Shown: positions 10,784-18,633 of the stretch, piece by piece
Position numbering within the stretch: the first letter of the stretch is position 1
Layout of the letters: every line of letters starts with the position of its first letter
Origin: Actinomadura barringtoniae
GTDB taxonomy: Bacteria; Actinomycetota; Actinomycetes; Streptosporangiales; Streptosporangiaceae
Direction of reading: 5' to 3'
DNA length: 64,000 nucleotides
Assembly: GCF_017573505.1 (NCBI RefSeq)
Contig: NZ_JAGEOJ010000033.1
Location: forward strand, 27,640-91,639
Translations under genes and position numbers: made by a program
The notes under the pieces: model-generated
The model's database searches: none
The model's input: the letters and a program-made list of their open reading frames with translations, nothing else
What the model was told of the DNA's origin: nothing

Positions 10784-10794
10784 AGGATTCCTCA

Positions 10795-11961
10795 ATGGTC
10801 GACAATCTACCTTACCTTTTCATCGCCCTCCTCGCGTTCACCGCATTCGTCCGCAAAGTATCGCAACTTTGGCGCCCCGGCCGCCCGGAGGCGCTGCCTG
10901 CCCTATGTGCGGCGCTGGGTGCTCTTACGTTAGCCACACTTCTCTTTGCTCCGTCCATTCGTGAGTTCATCGATCGCACATCGCAGCTTCCCGGATTCGC
11001 GCGGTGGGCGGCCAACAGCTTCGGGATCATGACGTCCTGCGCCCTGCAGATCATGACGATGCGATTCATCCACGGAGCGAAGCCCGGCGTCAGGTCGCGC
11101 CAGGTGGTTGCGGTCGTCACGGTAGTGGCCATGGGACTGCTGTTGCTTCCGCAGCGGCTTCCCGATGGTCCCGAGTTCGTGACCGAATATGCAACGAATC
11201 CAGCAGTCGCCGTTTATTTCATGCTCACGACGGCCTATGTTCTCGTTGTCGCGAGCGACCTTGCGCAGTTGACGTTCCGGTACAGCCGCCACACGAGGAT
11301 GCGCTACCTGCGACTCGGCATGCAGTTGGTGGGATGGGGCGCCATCCTCGCCATCGCTTATGCGGCGTACCGAGAGGCGACTGTGATCGCTGGCCTGATG
11401 GGGGAGGACCTGCCCGGCGACGAACAGGTCATCACCCAAGTGCTGGCCGTGCCGGGCGGCGTACTCACCGTCCTGGGCGCTTCCCTCGCGACCTGGGGGC
11501 CGGGAATGCTGGCCCCCTTCCAGAGAATGCGCCAGCGTAGAGCTGTCCGGCGCCTGCGCCCCATGTGGCAAGCGTTGACCGAGGTCGTTCCCGACGTGGT
11601 ATTGGATACGACCGGCGAATTCTCCAAGGATCCTGCCGCACAGCTTCATCGGTATCTGGTTGAAATAAATGACGCTTTGCTGATCCTGGCGCCTTACCGG
11701 CTGCGGGACAACGATAGTCGACCGGCAGCAAGCCGGGGAGAGGCAGAGCGAATCACCGCTGCCCAAGAGGCCCGGCTTCTCCTGGGCGCGATCCAGCGTT
11801 ACCGCGCCGGGGACATTCCGGCCAATGATGAAACCGGGACCGGTGGCCCTGTTCGTTCGACAGACGAGGAGGTCCAATGGTTCGGCCTTGTTGCGGATGA
11901 GTTGACTGCTCGACGGCGCCGCGGTCAGCCGACGGGTCCCGCCGCGATTTCCCGCCCTTGA
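10795..11961 (+). CDS. MAB_1171c-like integral membrane protein
   Basis: A 388-residue protein. The first ~250 residues contain about seven hydrophobic segments, starting with LPYLFIALLAFTAFV and including ALCAALGALTLATLLFAP, VVAVVTVVAMGLLLLP and VLAVPGGVLTVLGASLATW. A soluble C-terminal part follows, with RRLRPMWQAL and a later stretch of regulatory-looking charged sequence. The pattern fits the family annotated as MAB_1171c putative transporter, whose biochemical role is unknown. It starts 11 bp after the ImmA/IrrE stop and ends 74 bp before the P450, so an operon is likely. It could act as a membrane sensor or partner of the metalloprotease rather than a transporter. Confidence 0.7.
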   Translation: MVDNLPYLFIALLAFTAFVRKVSQLWRPGRPEALPALCAALGALTLATLLFAPSIREFIDRTSQLPGFARWAANSFGIMTSCALQIMTMRFIHGAKPGVRSRQVVAVVTVVAMGLLLLPQRLPDGPEFVTEYATNPAVAVYFMLTTAYVLVVASDLAQLTFRYSRHTRMRYLRLGMQLVGWGAILAIAYAAYREATVIAGLMGEDLPGDEQVITQVLAVPGGVLTVLGASLATWGPGMLAPFQRMRQRRAVRRLRPMWQALTEVVPDVVLDTTGEFSKDPAAQLHRYLVEINDALLILAPYRLRDNDSRPAASRGEAERITAAQEARLLLGAIQRYRAGDIPANDETGTGGPVRSTDEEVQWFGLVADELTARRRRGQPTGPAAISRP

Positions 11962-12035
11962 CAGCCAAGCAAGCGATAGGGCACGTTTGTGAGCTGTTGC
12001 CGTAAGCGCGGACCATTGGGGAGCAGGGACTGACG

Positions 12036-13250
12036 ATGACCGACTCATCTCCGATCTCGTATCCGTTCCCTGCGGACAGCAAGCTGGACCTGGACCCGAT
12101 ATACGCGCGTCTGCGAGCGGATCAACCGGTTGCGAAGATTAAATTGCCGTTCGGGGAACCGGCCTGGTTGGTGACCCGTTACGAGGATGTCAGAACGGCC
12201 CTCTCGGATCCGCGTTTCAGCCGGGCGGAGGCGGTACGCCGCGGCATGCGCGACATGCCGCGCCTCACCGAGGCGGGCACGGTCAGCCGGCCGGACTCCA
12301 TGGTGAGCATGGACCCCCCTCAGCACACCCGGCTGCGCGGGCTCATCGCCAAGGCGTTCACTCCACGGCGCCTGGAACAGACCCGGCCGCGCATCCAGCA
12401 GATCGCCGACGGCCTGCTGGACCGGATGGCCGAGGCCGGCCCACCGGCCGACCTGGCCGAGCAGCTCGCCCTGCCACTACCGGTGACCGTCATCTGCGAG
12501 CTGCTCGGCGTGCCCGAACCCGACCACGAGAGATTCCAGGCCTGGTCGGAGGCGTTCGTGTCGACCACCGCCCACACGGGCGAGGAGATCCGGGCCGCGG
12601 CCGCCGCGCTTGACGGCTACTTCAGCGAACTGGTCGCCCGGCGGCGCGCCGAACCCGCGGACGACCTGCTGAGCGCGCTCATCCAGGCGCGTGACGTCGA
12701 CGACAAGCTCACTGAGCGAGAGCTGGTCAGCCTCAGCACCGGCATCTTGGTCGCCGGCTACGAGACGACCGCCGGCCAGATCGTCAACTTCACCTACACG
12801 CTGCTCACTCACCGGGACCAGCTCGATCTGCTGCGCGCGAATCCGGCCCTGCTGCCGAACGCGATCGAGGAGTTGCTGCGCTTCGTACCGCTCAACAACA
12901 GCAGCGCCGCGCTCCCTCGGGTGGCGACCGAGGACCTGGAGCTCGGCGGAGCGGCCATCCAGCAGGGCGATGTCGTGCTCGTCGCGCGTCCCTCGGCCAA
13001 CCGCGACGAGAGCATCTTCGACGCGCCCGACCGCCTCGACCTGGCGCGCGAGCCGCATCCCCACCTCGCCTTCGGCTACGGCCCCCACCACTGCCTAGGG
13101 GCTCAGTTGGCCCGCATCGAGTTGCAGGTCGCGCTGGGGGCGCTCTTCGAGAGGTTCCCCGACCTACGCATCGCCGTTCCAGAGGACGGCCTCGACTGGA
13201 AGTCCGGACTGATGGTCCGCGGTCTGCGCGGCCTGCCGCTCGCCTGGTAG
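12036..13250 (+). CDS. Cytochrome P450, CYP105/107-like
   Basis: Soluble bacterial class I P450 of 404 residues, the usual length. The I-helix motif AGYETTAG begins at residue 240, the K-helix ExxR is in EELLRFV, and the heme-binding loop FGYGPHHCLG has the axial Cys at residue 353 (codon 13092). It hydroxylates or epoxidises a small molecule using electrons from a ferredoxin, which is not encoded nearby. The start fits ATG after GGGGAGCAGGGAC. Position after the NRPS suggests a tailoring step, but it could belong to the ImmA/IrrE-XRE unit instead. No residue lets the substrate be named. Confidence 0.95.
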   Translation: MTDSSPISYPFPADSKLDLDPIYARLRADQPVAKIKLPFGEPAWLVTRYEDVRTALSDPRFSRAEAVRRGMRDMPRLTEAGTVSRPDSMVSMDPPQHTRLRGLIAKAFTPRRLEQTRPRIQQIADGLLDRMAEAGPPADLAEQLALPLPVTVICELLGVPEPDHERFQAWSEAFVSTTAHTGEEIRAAAAALDGYFSELVARRRAEPADDLLSALIQARDVDDKLTERELVSLSTGILVAGYETTAGQIVNFTYTLLTHRDQLDLLRANPALLPNAIEELLRFVPLNNSSAALPRVATEDLELGGAAIQQGDVVLVARPSANRDESIFDAPDRLDLAREPHPHLAFGYGPHHCLGAQLARIELQVALGALFERFPDLRIAVPEDGLDWKSGLMVRGLRGLPLAW

Positions 13251-13279
13251 GTCTGCGAGTCGTAGGTCTGCGCGTCAGA

Positions 13280-13753
13280 TCAACCCGCCGGGGTCAGATC
13301 CTCACCTTCGGCGGAACCTTCTGCGGAATCCTCGGCTGAGGCGGGAAGCCCCTCCAGCTGGCGGACCCGCTCGATCACCTCGGTGATCATCGCGAGGCTT
13401 TCCGGCGCGAGTCCGGCCGTGCGCAGCGCCACCTCGCGTACGCCGAGATCCTTCAACGCGATGAGAAGCGCGAGGTCGGCGTCGACCGCCGCCGCGGTCT
13501 CGTCGTCGAAGAAGTAGGCGGGCGGCACACCGAAGAACTTCGCGAGCGCTTCGAGGTGGCGAAGCGTGGGATTGTCGCGCTGGCCCTTGCGCAGCAGCCA
13601 GAGGTAGCTTCCGGAGATGGGCTCACCGGCGAGGGTGATCGCCTGAGCCGCCTCCTCGTTGCTGTAGGGGCCTCTGCCATGGGGCGCGACGGTCGCGAAC
13701 AGGTGATTGAGCTTCTCTGCCAGCGTCCGTTGCCGCTGCTCCGAGCTCGTCAC
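13280..13753 (-). CDS. XRE family transcriptional regulator
   Basis: A 157-residue protein. An N-terminal helix-turn-helix (about residues 30-75, including GEPISGSYLWLLRKGQRDNPTLRHLEALAKFFGVPPAYFF) is the typical XRE fold. A C-terminal helical region and an acidic Glu/Ser-rich tail follow. It is convergent with the P450 gene (29 bp between stops) and divergent from the FabD-like gene. A 7-bp perfect inverted repeat lies 66 bp upstream of its start and is a likely autoregulatory operator. The ImmA/IrrE metalloprotease upstream could remove it (inference from the ImmA/ImmR and IrrE/DdrO pairs). Confidence 0.88.
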   Translation of the reverse strand: MTSSEQRQRTLAEKLNHLFATVAPHGRGPYSNEEAAQAITLAGEPISGSYLWLLRKGQRDNPTLRHLEALAKFFGVPPAYFFDDETAAAVDADLALLIALKDLGVREVALRTAGLAPESLAMITEVIERVRQLEGLPASAEDSAEGSAEGEDLTPAG

Positions 13754-13818
13754 GAGCGATGCCCCGTTCCTGCCGACACTTTACAAGAGTAGACCCGTGG
13801 ATGCCGACCATCAACACT

Positions 13819-13849
13819 GGTTGACATCCCAGTCAACCGGCTGGATAGT
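13819..13849 (+). promoter_or_regulatory. Promoter and inverted-repeat operator between XRE and FabD-like genes
   Basis: GGTTGAC (13819-13825) and GTCAACC (13832-13838) form a perfect 7-bp inverted repeat with a 6-bp spacer. On the plus strand the left arm carries TTGACA (13821-13826). A -10-like GATAGT (13844-13849) follows exactly 17 bp later, giving a good vegetative promoter towards the acyltransferase-like gene. The first 12 bp recur at 10177. A regulator bound to the dyad would cover the -35. Confidence 0.65.
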
Positions 13850-13980
13850 ACGGGAACGAGCTTCGACTCGTGTCGACATCAGTGCCAGGGCCTTCGACAT
13901 GAGTTGAACGAGATGAGCCCGGATCGCCGGTGAATCCCGGATCAATGAGGCCGACGCTCCTGCACGGAGGGATGCCCGAG

Positions 13981-15135
13981 ATGGAACTGGCCAATGGTCC
14001 GGTCGTGCTGTTTCCCGGGCAGGACGGATATGACGGCGCGGCGCTCCGTCTGGCCCACCACAGCCATTCTCAGGTCCGAGATGTGTTCGCGCGAATCGAC
14101 AGAGTGACGGTCGAGTTGTTCGAGCGCCGCCTTTCCGGCGTGCTTTTCGGTGACCAGGCGGTCGAGCTGATCGTGCTTCAGCACGGTGATCCATGGGTGT
14201 CCCAACTGGCGATCTACGGTGCCGGGATGGCCGCCCACCAGGTTCTGTCCAGCCATGGAGTCTGCCCGGCCGCCCTGATGGGGCACGGCCTTGGGGAGAT
14301 CACGGCAATGGTCGCGGCGGGAGCCATCACCGTGGAGGACGGCGCACGCATCGTGATCCGCCGCACCCAACTCCTGGCCGAAAGTGGAGCGGCCGATGGC
14401 GCGCTGATCGCCGTGGCGGCCGACCCGGACCGCGTTGCGCACCTGGTCGGCCTGATCGGACACCGGCTCCTCGCGGTCGCCGGCGAGACCCACGACGGCC
14501 GGACGCTTCTCAGTGGCCCGCCCCACGTGATCGAACAGGTCCGGGCGGCCGCGTCGGCGGCGCGACTCGGCTGGGCGGATCTGGAGGCTCCCTTCCTCGT
14601 TCACAACCCCGCGCTCGTGCCGGAACTCGCCAATTTCGCGCGGGGCATTCCCCGGCGCCCGTTGGCCGTTCCGGTGTACTCGCCGATTCTGGAACGCTTC
14701 TACGACCCCGACGCGGACCTGGCTGACTTGCTGGCAGACCACCTGACGCTGCCGGTGCAGTTCTCCACCGCGGTGCGTGCGCTCTACGGGCGCGGTAAGC
14801 GCGTCTTCGTCGAGGCAGGTGGGCGGGCCACACTCTCCACCCTGGTCTCCAAGGCGCTGCACGGCATCGCCGGGAACGACCTGTCGATCCTGTCAACGCT
14901 CTCATTGACCCGCGACAACCGGCTGCGGCTGCCAGAGACGCTGACCCTGCTCCAGGCGGCCGGACTCGCCTCCACCGACGACCTCGACTTCGTGCGCACC
15001 CACCTCGTGCCCGAGGTGACACAGGACGAGTTCGCGGCCTTCTGGGCCGAAGCCAGAAACGAGGTCGTCAGGCTGGCAACCCAACGGCTCGCCGCCTTCC
15101 AAGCCTCCCGAAAGACGGTCGACAACGGGGCCTGA
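13981..15135 (+). CDS. FabD/AT-like acyltransferase-fold protein with the catalytic Ser replaced
   Basis: A 384-residue stand-alone homologue of malonyl-CoA:ACP transacylase. It keeps the opening FPGQ motif, the Arg/Gln region (RRTQLLAE), the late His (FLVHNPAL) and C-terminal VFVEAGGRATL. The nucleophile elbow reads GHGLGE (residues 101-106) where active enzymes have GHSxGE, and codon 14287-14289 is GGC, Gly. It is therefore probably not a conventional acyltransferase. It could be a binding or scaffold protein, or a decaying gene, although the frame is intact. The ATG at 13981 has GGAGGG nine bases upstream and starts just before FPGQ. GTG 13930 and ATG 13945 are alternatives. Confidence 0.8.
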   Translation: MELANGPVVLFPGQDGYDGAALRLAHHSHSQVRDVFARIDRVTVELFERRLSGVLFGDQAVELIVLQHGDPWVSQLAIYGAGMAAHQVLSSHGVCPAALMGHGLGEITAMVAAGAITVEDGARIVIRRTQLLAESGAADGALIAVAADPDRVAHLVGLIGHRLLAVAGETHDGRTLLSGPPHVIEQVRAAASAARLGWADLEAPFLVHNPALVPELANFARGIPRRPLAVPVYSPILERFYDPDADLADLLADHLTLPVQFSTAVRALYGRGKRVFVEAGGRATLSTLVSKALHGIAGNDLSILSTLSLTRDNRLRLPETLTLLQAAGLASTDDLDFVRTHLVPEVTQDEFAAFWAEARNEVVRLATQRLAAFQASRKTVDNGA

Positions 15136-15505
15136 TCGACCAGCCCCGCCACGACAACCTGCACTACCTCGGGGGTGTCCTGCTCGCCCCGGTCAGCTAC
15201 CACCAGAGCCTTGCAGTAGGGATCCGCACCCGCGGCGTTGGTCGACGCGGTACGGCTCCGCCGAGGTCGTCGTGCTCGGTCCGGGCAAAGGCGGCTTCGA
15301 CGCTAAGGCTGGGATCAGTGATCGTTCAGGTACCAGTCCACAACCTGTGACCGGTCGTCGTTCGGTCCAGTGAACTCGTCGTCATGTCGTAGAGCGGTGC
15401 GGCGTTGAGGTATACCCCCCGTTTTTCTAGGGGCAGTCATGGCGGCGTGCTGAGTTTGTGCTGAGTTCGCGCAGCCTGCAAGGCTCTGACCTGGTGAAAT
15501 AGGGG
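15136..15505. other. Gene-poor stretch with probable gene debris
   Basis: About 370 bases without an intact reading frame. Short coding-like pieces occur (for example VVVLGPGKGGFDAK near 15265), but frames are broken. Together with the acyl-CoA dehydrogenase tail that follows, this looks like a deletion or recombination scar. Confidence 0.4.
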
Positions 15506-15598
15506 TGAATTCTGGGATCTTCACCATCTTCGAGGGCACCTCCGAAATCCAGCGCCTGGTCATCGGCCGCACCCTGACGGGCCTCCCAGTCCGCTAAC
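15506..15598 (+). pseudogene. C-terminal remnant of an acyl-CoA dehydrogenase
   Basis: Thirty codons ending in TAA read GIFTIFEGTSEIQRLVIGR followed by a short tail. EGTSEIQRxVIxR is the hallmark C-terminus of acyl-CoA dehydrogenases, where it forms part of the FAD-contacting last helix. No upstream part of the gene is present in frame. A strong intrinsic terminator starts 12 bp after the stop, as expected for a native gene end. The remnant shows that a complete gene once ended here. Confidence 0.75.
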
Positions 15599-15610
15599 CC
15601 ACCCCAAGAC

Positions 15611-15646
15611 GTGCCCCTGACCAAGTGCCTGGTCAGGGGCACTTTT
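15611..15646 (+). terminator. Intrinsic terminator
   Basis: A perfect 13-bp inverted repeat, GTGCCCCTGACCA (15611-15623) and its complement (15630-15642), has a 6-nt loop and is followed by TTTT. It sits directly behind the acyl-CoA dehydrogenase remnant. The 15647-15933 stretch after it shows no gene. Confidence 0.9.
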
Positions 15647-15933
15647 ACGTCTGGTGCCCGCCGGGCAGTTTGTCGGCCATAGAAGGGCTGATTGATCGTC
15701 ACCTCCGCTCGTCAGCCCTGGCCGTCCGGACTGAAGGCCAGGACTGTGATCGCGCTCGCGTGGCTTGAGGTGCCCCGGCGGTCGCTAGATCACCGGCGCC
15801 GACCTTCCCGTAGACGGCGACTTCACCACCTGATCCCTGTTCGTGCAATTTTTGTAGTTTTGCCATCACTGAGTGCCACGTCGGCTTAGAGTGCGCAGCG
15901 CGCGCCGCGACTGACAGTGATCATTGGGGTGTC

Positions 15934-18246
15934 ATGACGCTCACCACGATTCAGGGACTCACCGGTGACCTGCCGCAGGAGACGACGGGTTTCGTGGGGC
16001 GGGGTGACGAGCTGACCGCTCTGGCGACCGCGTTGGACACCTCTCGTATTGTGACGGTGCTGGGTCCCGGCGGGGTGGGGAAGACCCGGCTGGCGCTGCG
16101 GACCGCCGCGATGGAGGGCGCGCGGTACGAGCACGGGGTGGTCCTGGCGGAACTGTCCGGGCTGCGTGATCCCGATCTGCTGCCGGGCACCCTGGCCGCG
16201 CTGCTGGGCATCCCGGAGAACGATTCCCGGACGCCGCTGGACGCGGTGATCGACTACCTGCGTGACCGCCACACGCTGATCGTGCTGGACACCTGCGAGC
16301 ACCTGGTGGAGGCTTGCGGCAGCCTCGCCGACACGCTGCTGCGGGCCACCCCGCGGGTCAGCGTGCTGGCCACCAGCCGGCAGCCGCTGGACGCACCGGG
16401 TGAACGCGTGCTGCCGGTGGACCCACTGCCGATCGACGCCCGCGACGGCGGCGACGCCGTCGAGCTGTTCGAGCAGCGCGCCGCCGAGGTGGTGGCCGGC
16501 TTCGCTGTGGACGGCTCCAACCACGCGGACGTGGTGCGGCTGTGCCGCCGCCTGGACGGCATCCCGCTGGCGATCGAGCTGGCGGCCGTACGGCTGCGGG
16601 CGCTGCCGCTGGAGGTGCTGGCCGCCCGGATCGACCAGAAGTTCCGGCTGCTGACCGGCAATCGAAACTCCCGCGTCGAGCGGCATGCCACCCTGGGTAC
16701 CGCCATCGAGTGGAGCTACGACCTCTGTACCGAGCAGGAGAAGCTGCTGTGGGCGCGGCTCGGCGTCTTCGCCGGGACGTTCGACATCGAGTCCGTCGAG
16801 CAGGTGTGCGCGGGCGGCGAGCTGCCGCTGGAGGATGTCCTGGAGGCGCTGGTCAACCTGGTTGACAAGTCGGTGATCCAGCGCGTCGGCGGCGCGTACG
16901 GTGACCGGTACCGGATGCTGGACACGATCCGCGAGTTCGGCGTGCAGATGCTCGCCGCGACCGAGGACGAGCTGCAGGTACGGGAACGGCACCTCGACCG
17001 GTTCACCGCGCTCGCCGAGGAGTACGGCGAGCACACCTTCGACACCGACCAGATGGAACGCACCCACACCCTCAACCGCGACCATGAAAACCTGCGGGTC
17101 GCCTTGGAATATGCGGTCTCCCGGTCTGACGGCGACAAGGCCGCCGCCCTGTCCGGCGGCCTGTGGTGCTACTGGCTCATGATCGGGCGGCTGACCGAAG
17201 GCCGGTACTGGCAGACCAAGGTCCTCGAACAGTTCCCCGAGCCGTGCAAGGAACGCTCGTGGGCCCTCAACATCCGCGCCCATCTGGCCATCTTCCAGGG
17301 CGACCCGGCGGTGGGCGTGGTGGATGCCAAGGCGTCCGCCGAGGTCGCCCGGCAGATCGGCGACCCCTGGCTGGAGGGCCGCGGCCAGATGTACGTGATG
17401 TTCGGATACACCTTCCTCGGCGACCACGACACCGCGGCCGCCGCCGAGGAGATCACCGCCCGGCTGCTGGAACCGATCGACAGCCCGGTCGGCCTGAGCC
17501 TGTTCTACGGCTGCCGCGCGTACATGTACCTGCAGAGCGGCCGGCTCGACAAGGCCGTGGCCGACAATGAGCGCTCCCTTGAAATGATCGGCGCGGGCAG
17601 CGGCGAGCGGTGGATGCAGAGCTACAACTACTTCATGATCGGCGTCGCCCGGTTCCTGCAGGGCGAGGCCGCCGCATGCACCGCCGCCGCCTGCGTCGGG
17701 CTGCGCATGAAGCATGAGATCGGCGACCCGGTGGGTACGGCCTACTGCCTGGAGCTGCTGGCCTGGCTGGCCGCGGACGCGGGCCGTCCTGAGCGGGCGA
17801 CCTGGCTTCTGGGGACGGCCGACGTACTGTGGCGGCGCGCCGGCAAACGCCTCAGCGGCCAGCCCCGCATGGAAGCCTTCCACGAACAGGCCACCGAGAC
17901 CATCCACCAGGCGCTCGACGAGGTCCGCTACCAGGAGTTGTGGCGTGCGGGCGCCGCCCGCGAGCTGGAGTTGGTGATCGCCTCCGCCGAGGCCGACTCC
18001 GACAAGCTGCTCAGCGCCGTACCCGGATCGTCGGTCCGCGACGACAGTACGGTCCTCACCCGCCGCGAGTACGAAGTGGCGCGGCTCGCCGCCCAGGGCA
18101 TGTCCAACCGGGAGATCGCCCAGCGTCTGGTGATCTCCAAACGGACCGCCGACGCACACATGGAACACATCCTGGCCAAGCTCGGCATCTCCCGCCGTGC
18201 CCACATCCGCGACCGCCTCGACGACTTCCGGCCGGATGAGGACTAG
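15934..18246 (+). CDS. LuxR family regulator with N-terminal STAND-type ATPase
   Basis: A 770-residue cytoplasmic regulator. The Walker A motif GPGGVGKT is at residues 44-51. It is followed by a Walker B region (LIVLDTCEHL) and the CRRLDGIPLAIELAA motif of NB-ARC/AP-ATPase proteins of the COG3903 type. A helical TPR-like middle follows, and the last ~65 residues are a LuxR/GerE helix-turn-helix (LTRREYEVARLAAQGMSNREIAQ). It lacks an N-terminal SARP domain. Such proteins switch on ATP and an unknown ligand and activate nearby or distant operons. It stands alone, with terminators on both sides. Promoter targets cannot be seen. Confidence 0.92.
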   Translation: MTLTTIQGLTGDLPQETTGFVGRGDELTALATALDTSRIVTVLGPGGVGKTRLALRTAAMEGARYEHGVVLAELSGLRDPDLLPGTLAALLGIPENDSRTPLDAVIDYLRDRHTLIVLDTCEHLVEACGSLADTLLRATPRVSVLATSRQPLDAPGERVLPVDPLPIDARDGGDAVELFEQRAAEVVAGFAVDGSNHADVVRLCRRLDGIPLAIELAAVRLRALPLEVLAARIDQKFRLLTGNRNSRVERHATLGTAIEWSYDLCTEQEKLLWARLGVFAGTFDIESVEQVCAGGELPLEDVLEALVNLVDKSVIQRVGGAYGDRYRMLDTIREFGVQMLAATEDELQVRERHLDRFTALAEEYGEHTFDTDQMERTHTLNRDHENLRVALEYAVSRSDGDKAAALSGGLWCYWLMIGRLTEGRYWQTKVLEQFPEPCKERSWALNIRAHLAIFQGDPAVGVVDAKASAEVARQIGDPWLEGRGQMYVMFGYTFLGDHDTAAAAEEITARLLEPIDSPVGLSLFYGCRAYMYLQSGRLDKAVADNERSLEMIGAGSGERWMQSYNYFMIGVARFLQGEAAACTAAACVGLRMKHEIGDPVGTAYCLELLAWLAADAGRPERATWLLGTADVLWRRAGKRLSGQPRMEAFHEQATETIHQALDEVRYQELWRAGAARELELVIASAEADSDKLLSAVPGSSVRDDSTVLTRREYEVARLAAQGMSNREIAQRLVISKRTADAHMEHILAKLGISRRAHIRDRLDDFRPDED

Positions 18247-18257
18247 CAGAACGAAAC

Positions 18258-18277
18258 CCCCGACCCGGCGGTCGGGG
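18258..18277 (+). terminator. Terminator hairpin after the LuxR regulator
   Basis: CCCCGAC and GTCGGGG form a 7-bp perfect stem with a 6-nt loop, starting 12 bp after the stop. There is no long T-run, which is common in high-GC actinobacteria. Confidence 0.65.
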
Positions 18278-18482
18278 CTCCTTCGCCGCAAGCTTTCTAA
18301 CGACCGAGGAGTCACAGCACGGTGCGGAAGCCTGTGACCTGGATGTGAACGCGCTCATCTGCTGCCAGGAGGGCGCTCGGACCATCGATGTCGCAGGCGC
18401 AGAATGCAGTGGTTCGAGCGGCCACGACCACCTCGCATGAACCCGGAAACGGGGGGCTTGCCTTCTGCTGATCGCATGCGCT

Positions 18483-18514
18483 GCGGAGGGCACGAACCGC
18501 AGCGTGCCCTCCGC
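18483..18514. terminator. Bidirectional hairpin between convergent genes
   Basis: GCGGAGGGCACG (18483-18494) and CGTGCCCTCCGC (18503-18514) form a perfect 12-bp stem with an 8-nt loop. It lies about 120 bp downstream of the minus-strand TPR gene and may end its transcript. The rest of 18278-18633 holds no recognisable gene. Confidence 0.65.
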
Positions 18515-18633
18515 GTTAATAGGGTCTCCCTGGTTCGGCATCGGGGACATTTCAATGCCGGGGTTTCACGGTCAGGCTCGTCGAGGCCACGCCGTTCGAT
18601 GCGAGATCAAGAGATCGGCCGGCGCGGTGGTGA

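Noticed and set aside
15886..18315. An 809-codon minus-strand frame opposite the LuxR regulator
   Set aside because: The plus strand carries an NB-ARC-type ATPase and LuxR helix-turn-helix; the minus frame shows no motif.
18536..18560. Possible insertion-sequence end (GGGGACATTTC between CGGCAT and ATGCCG)
   Set aside because: The 6-bp dyad is short, no transposase fragment is attached and no matching second end was found.
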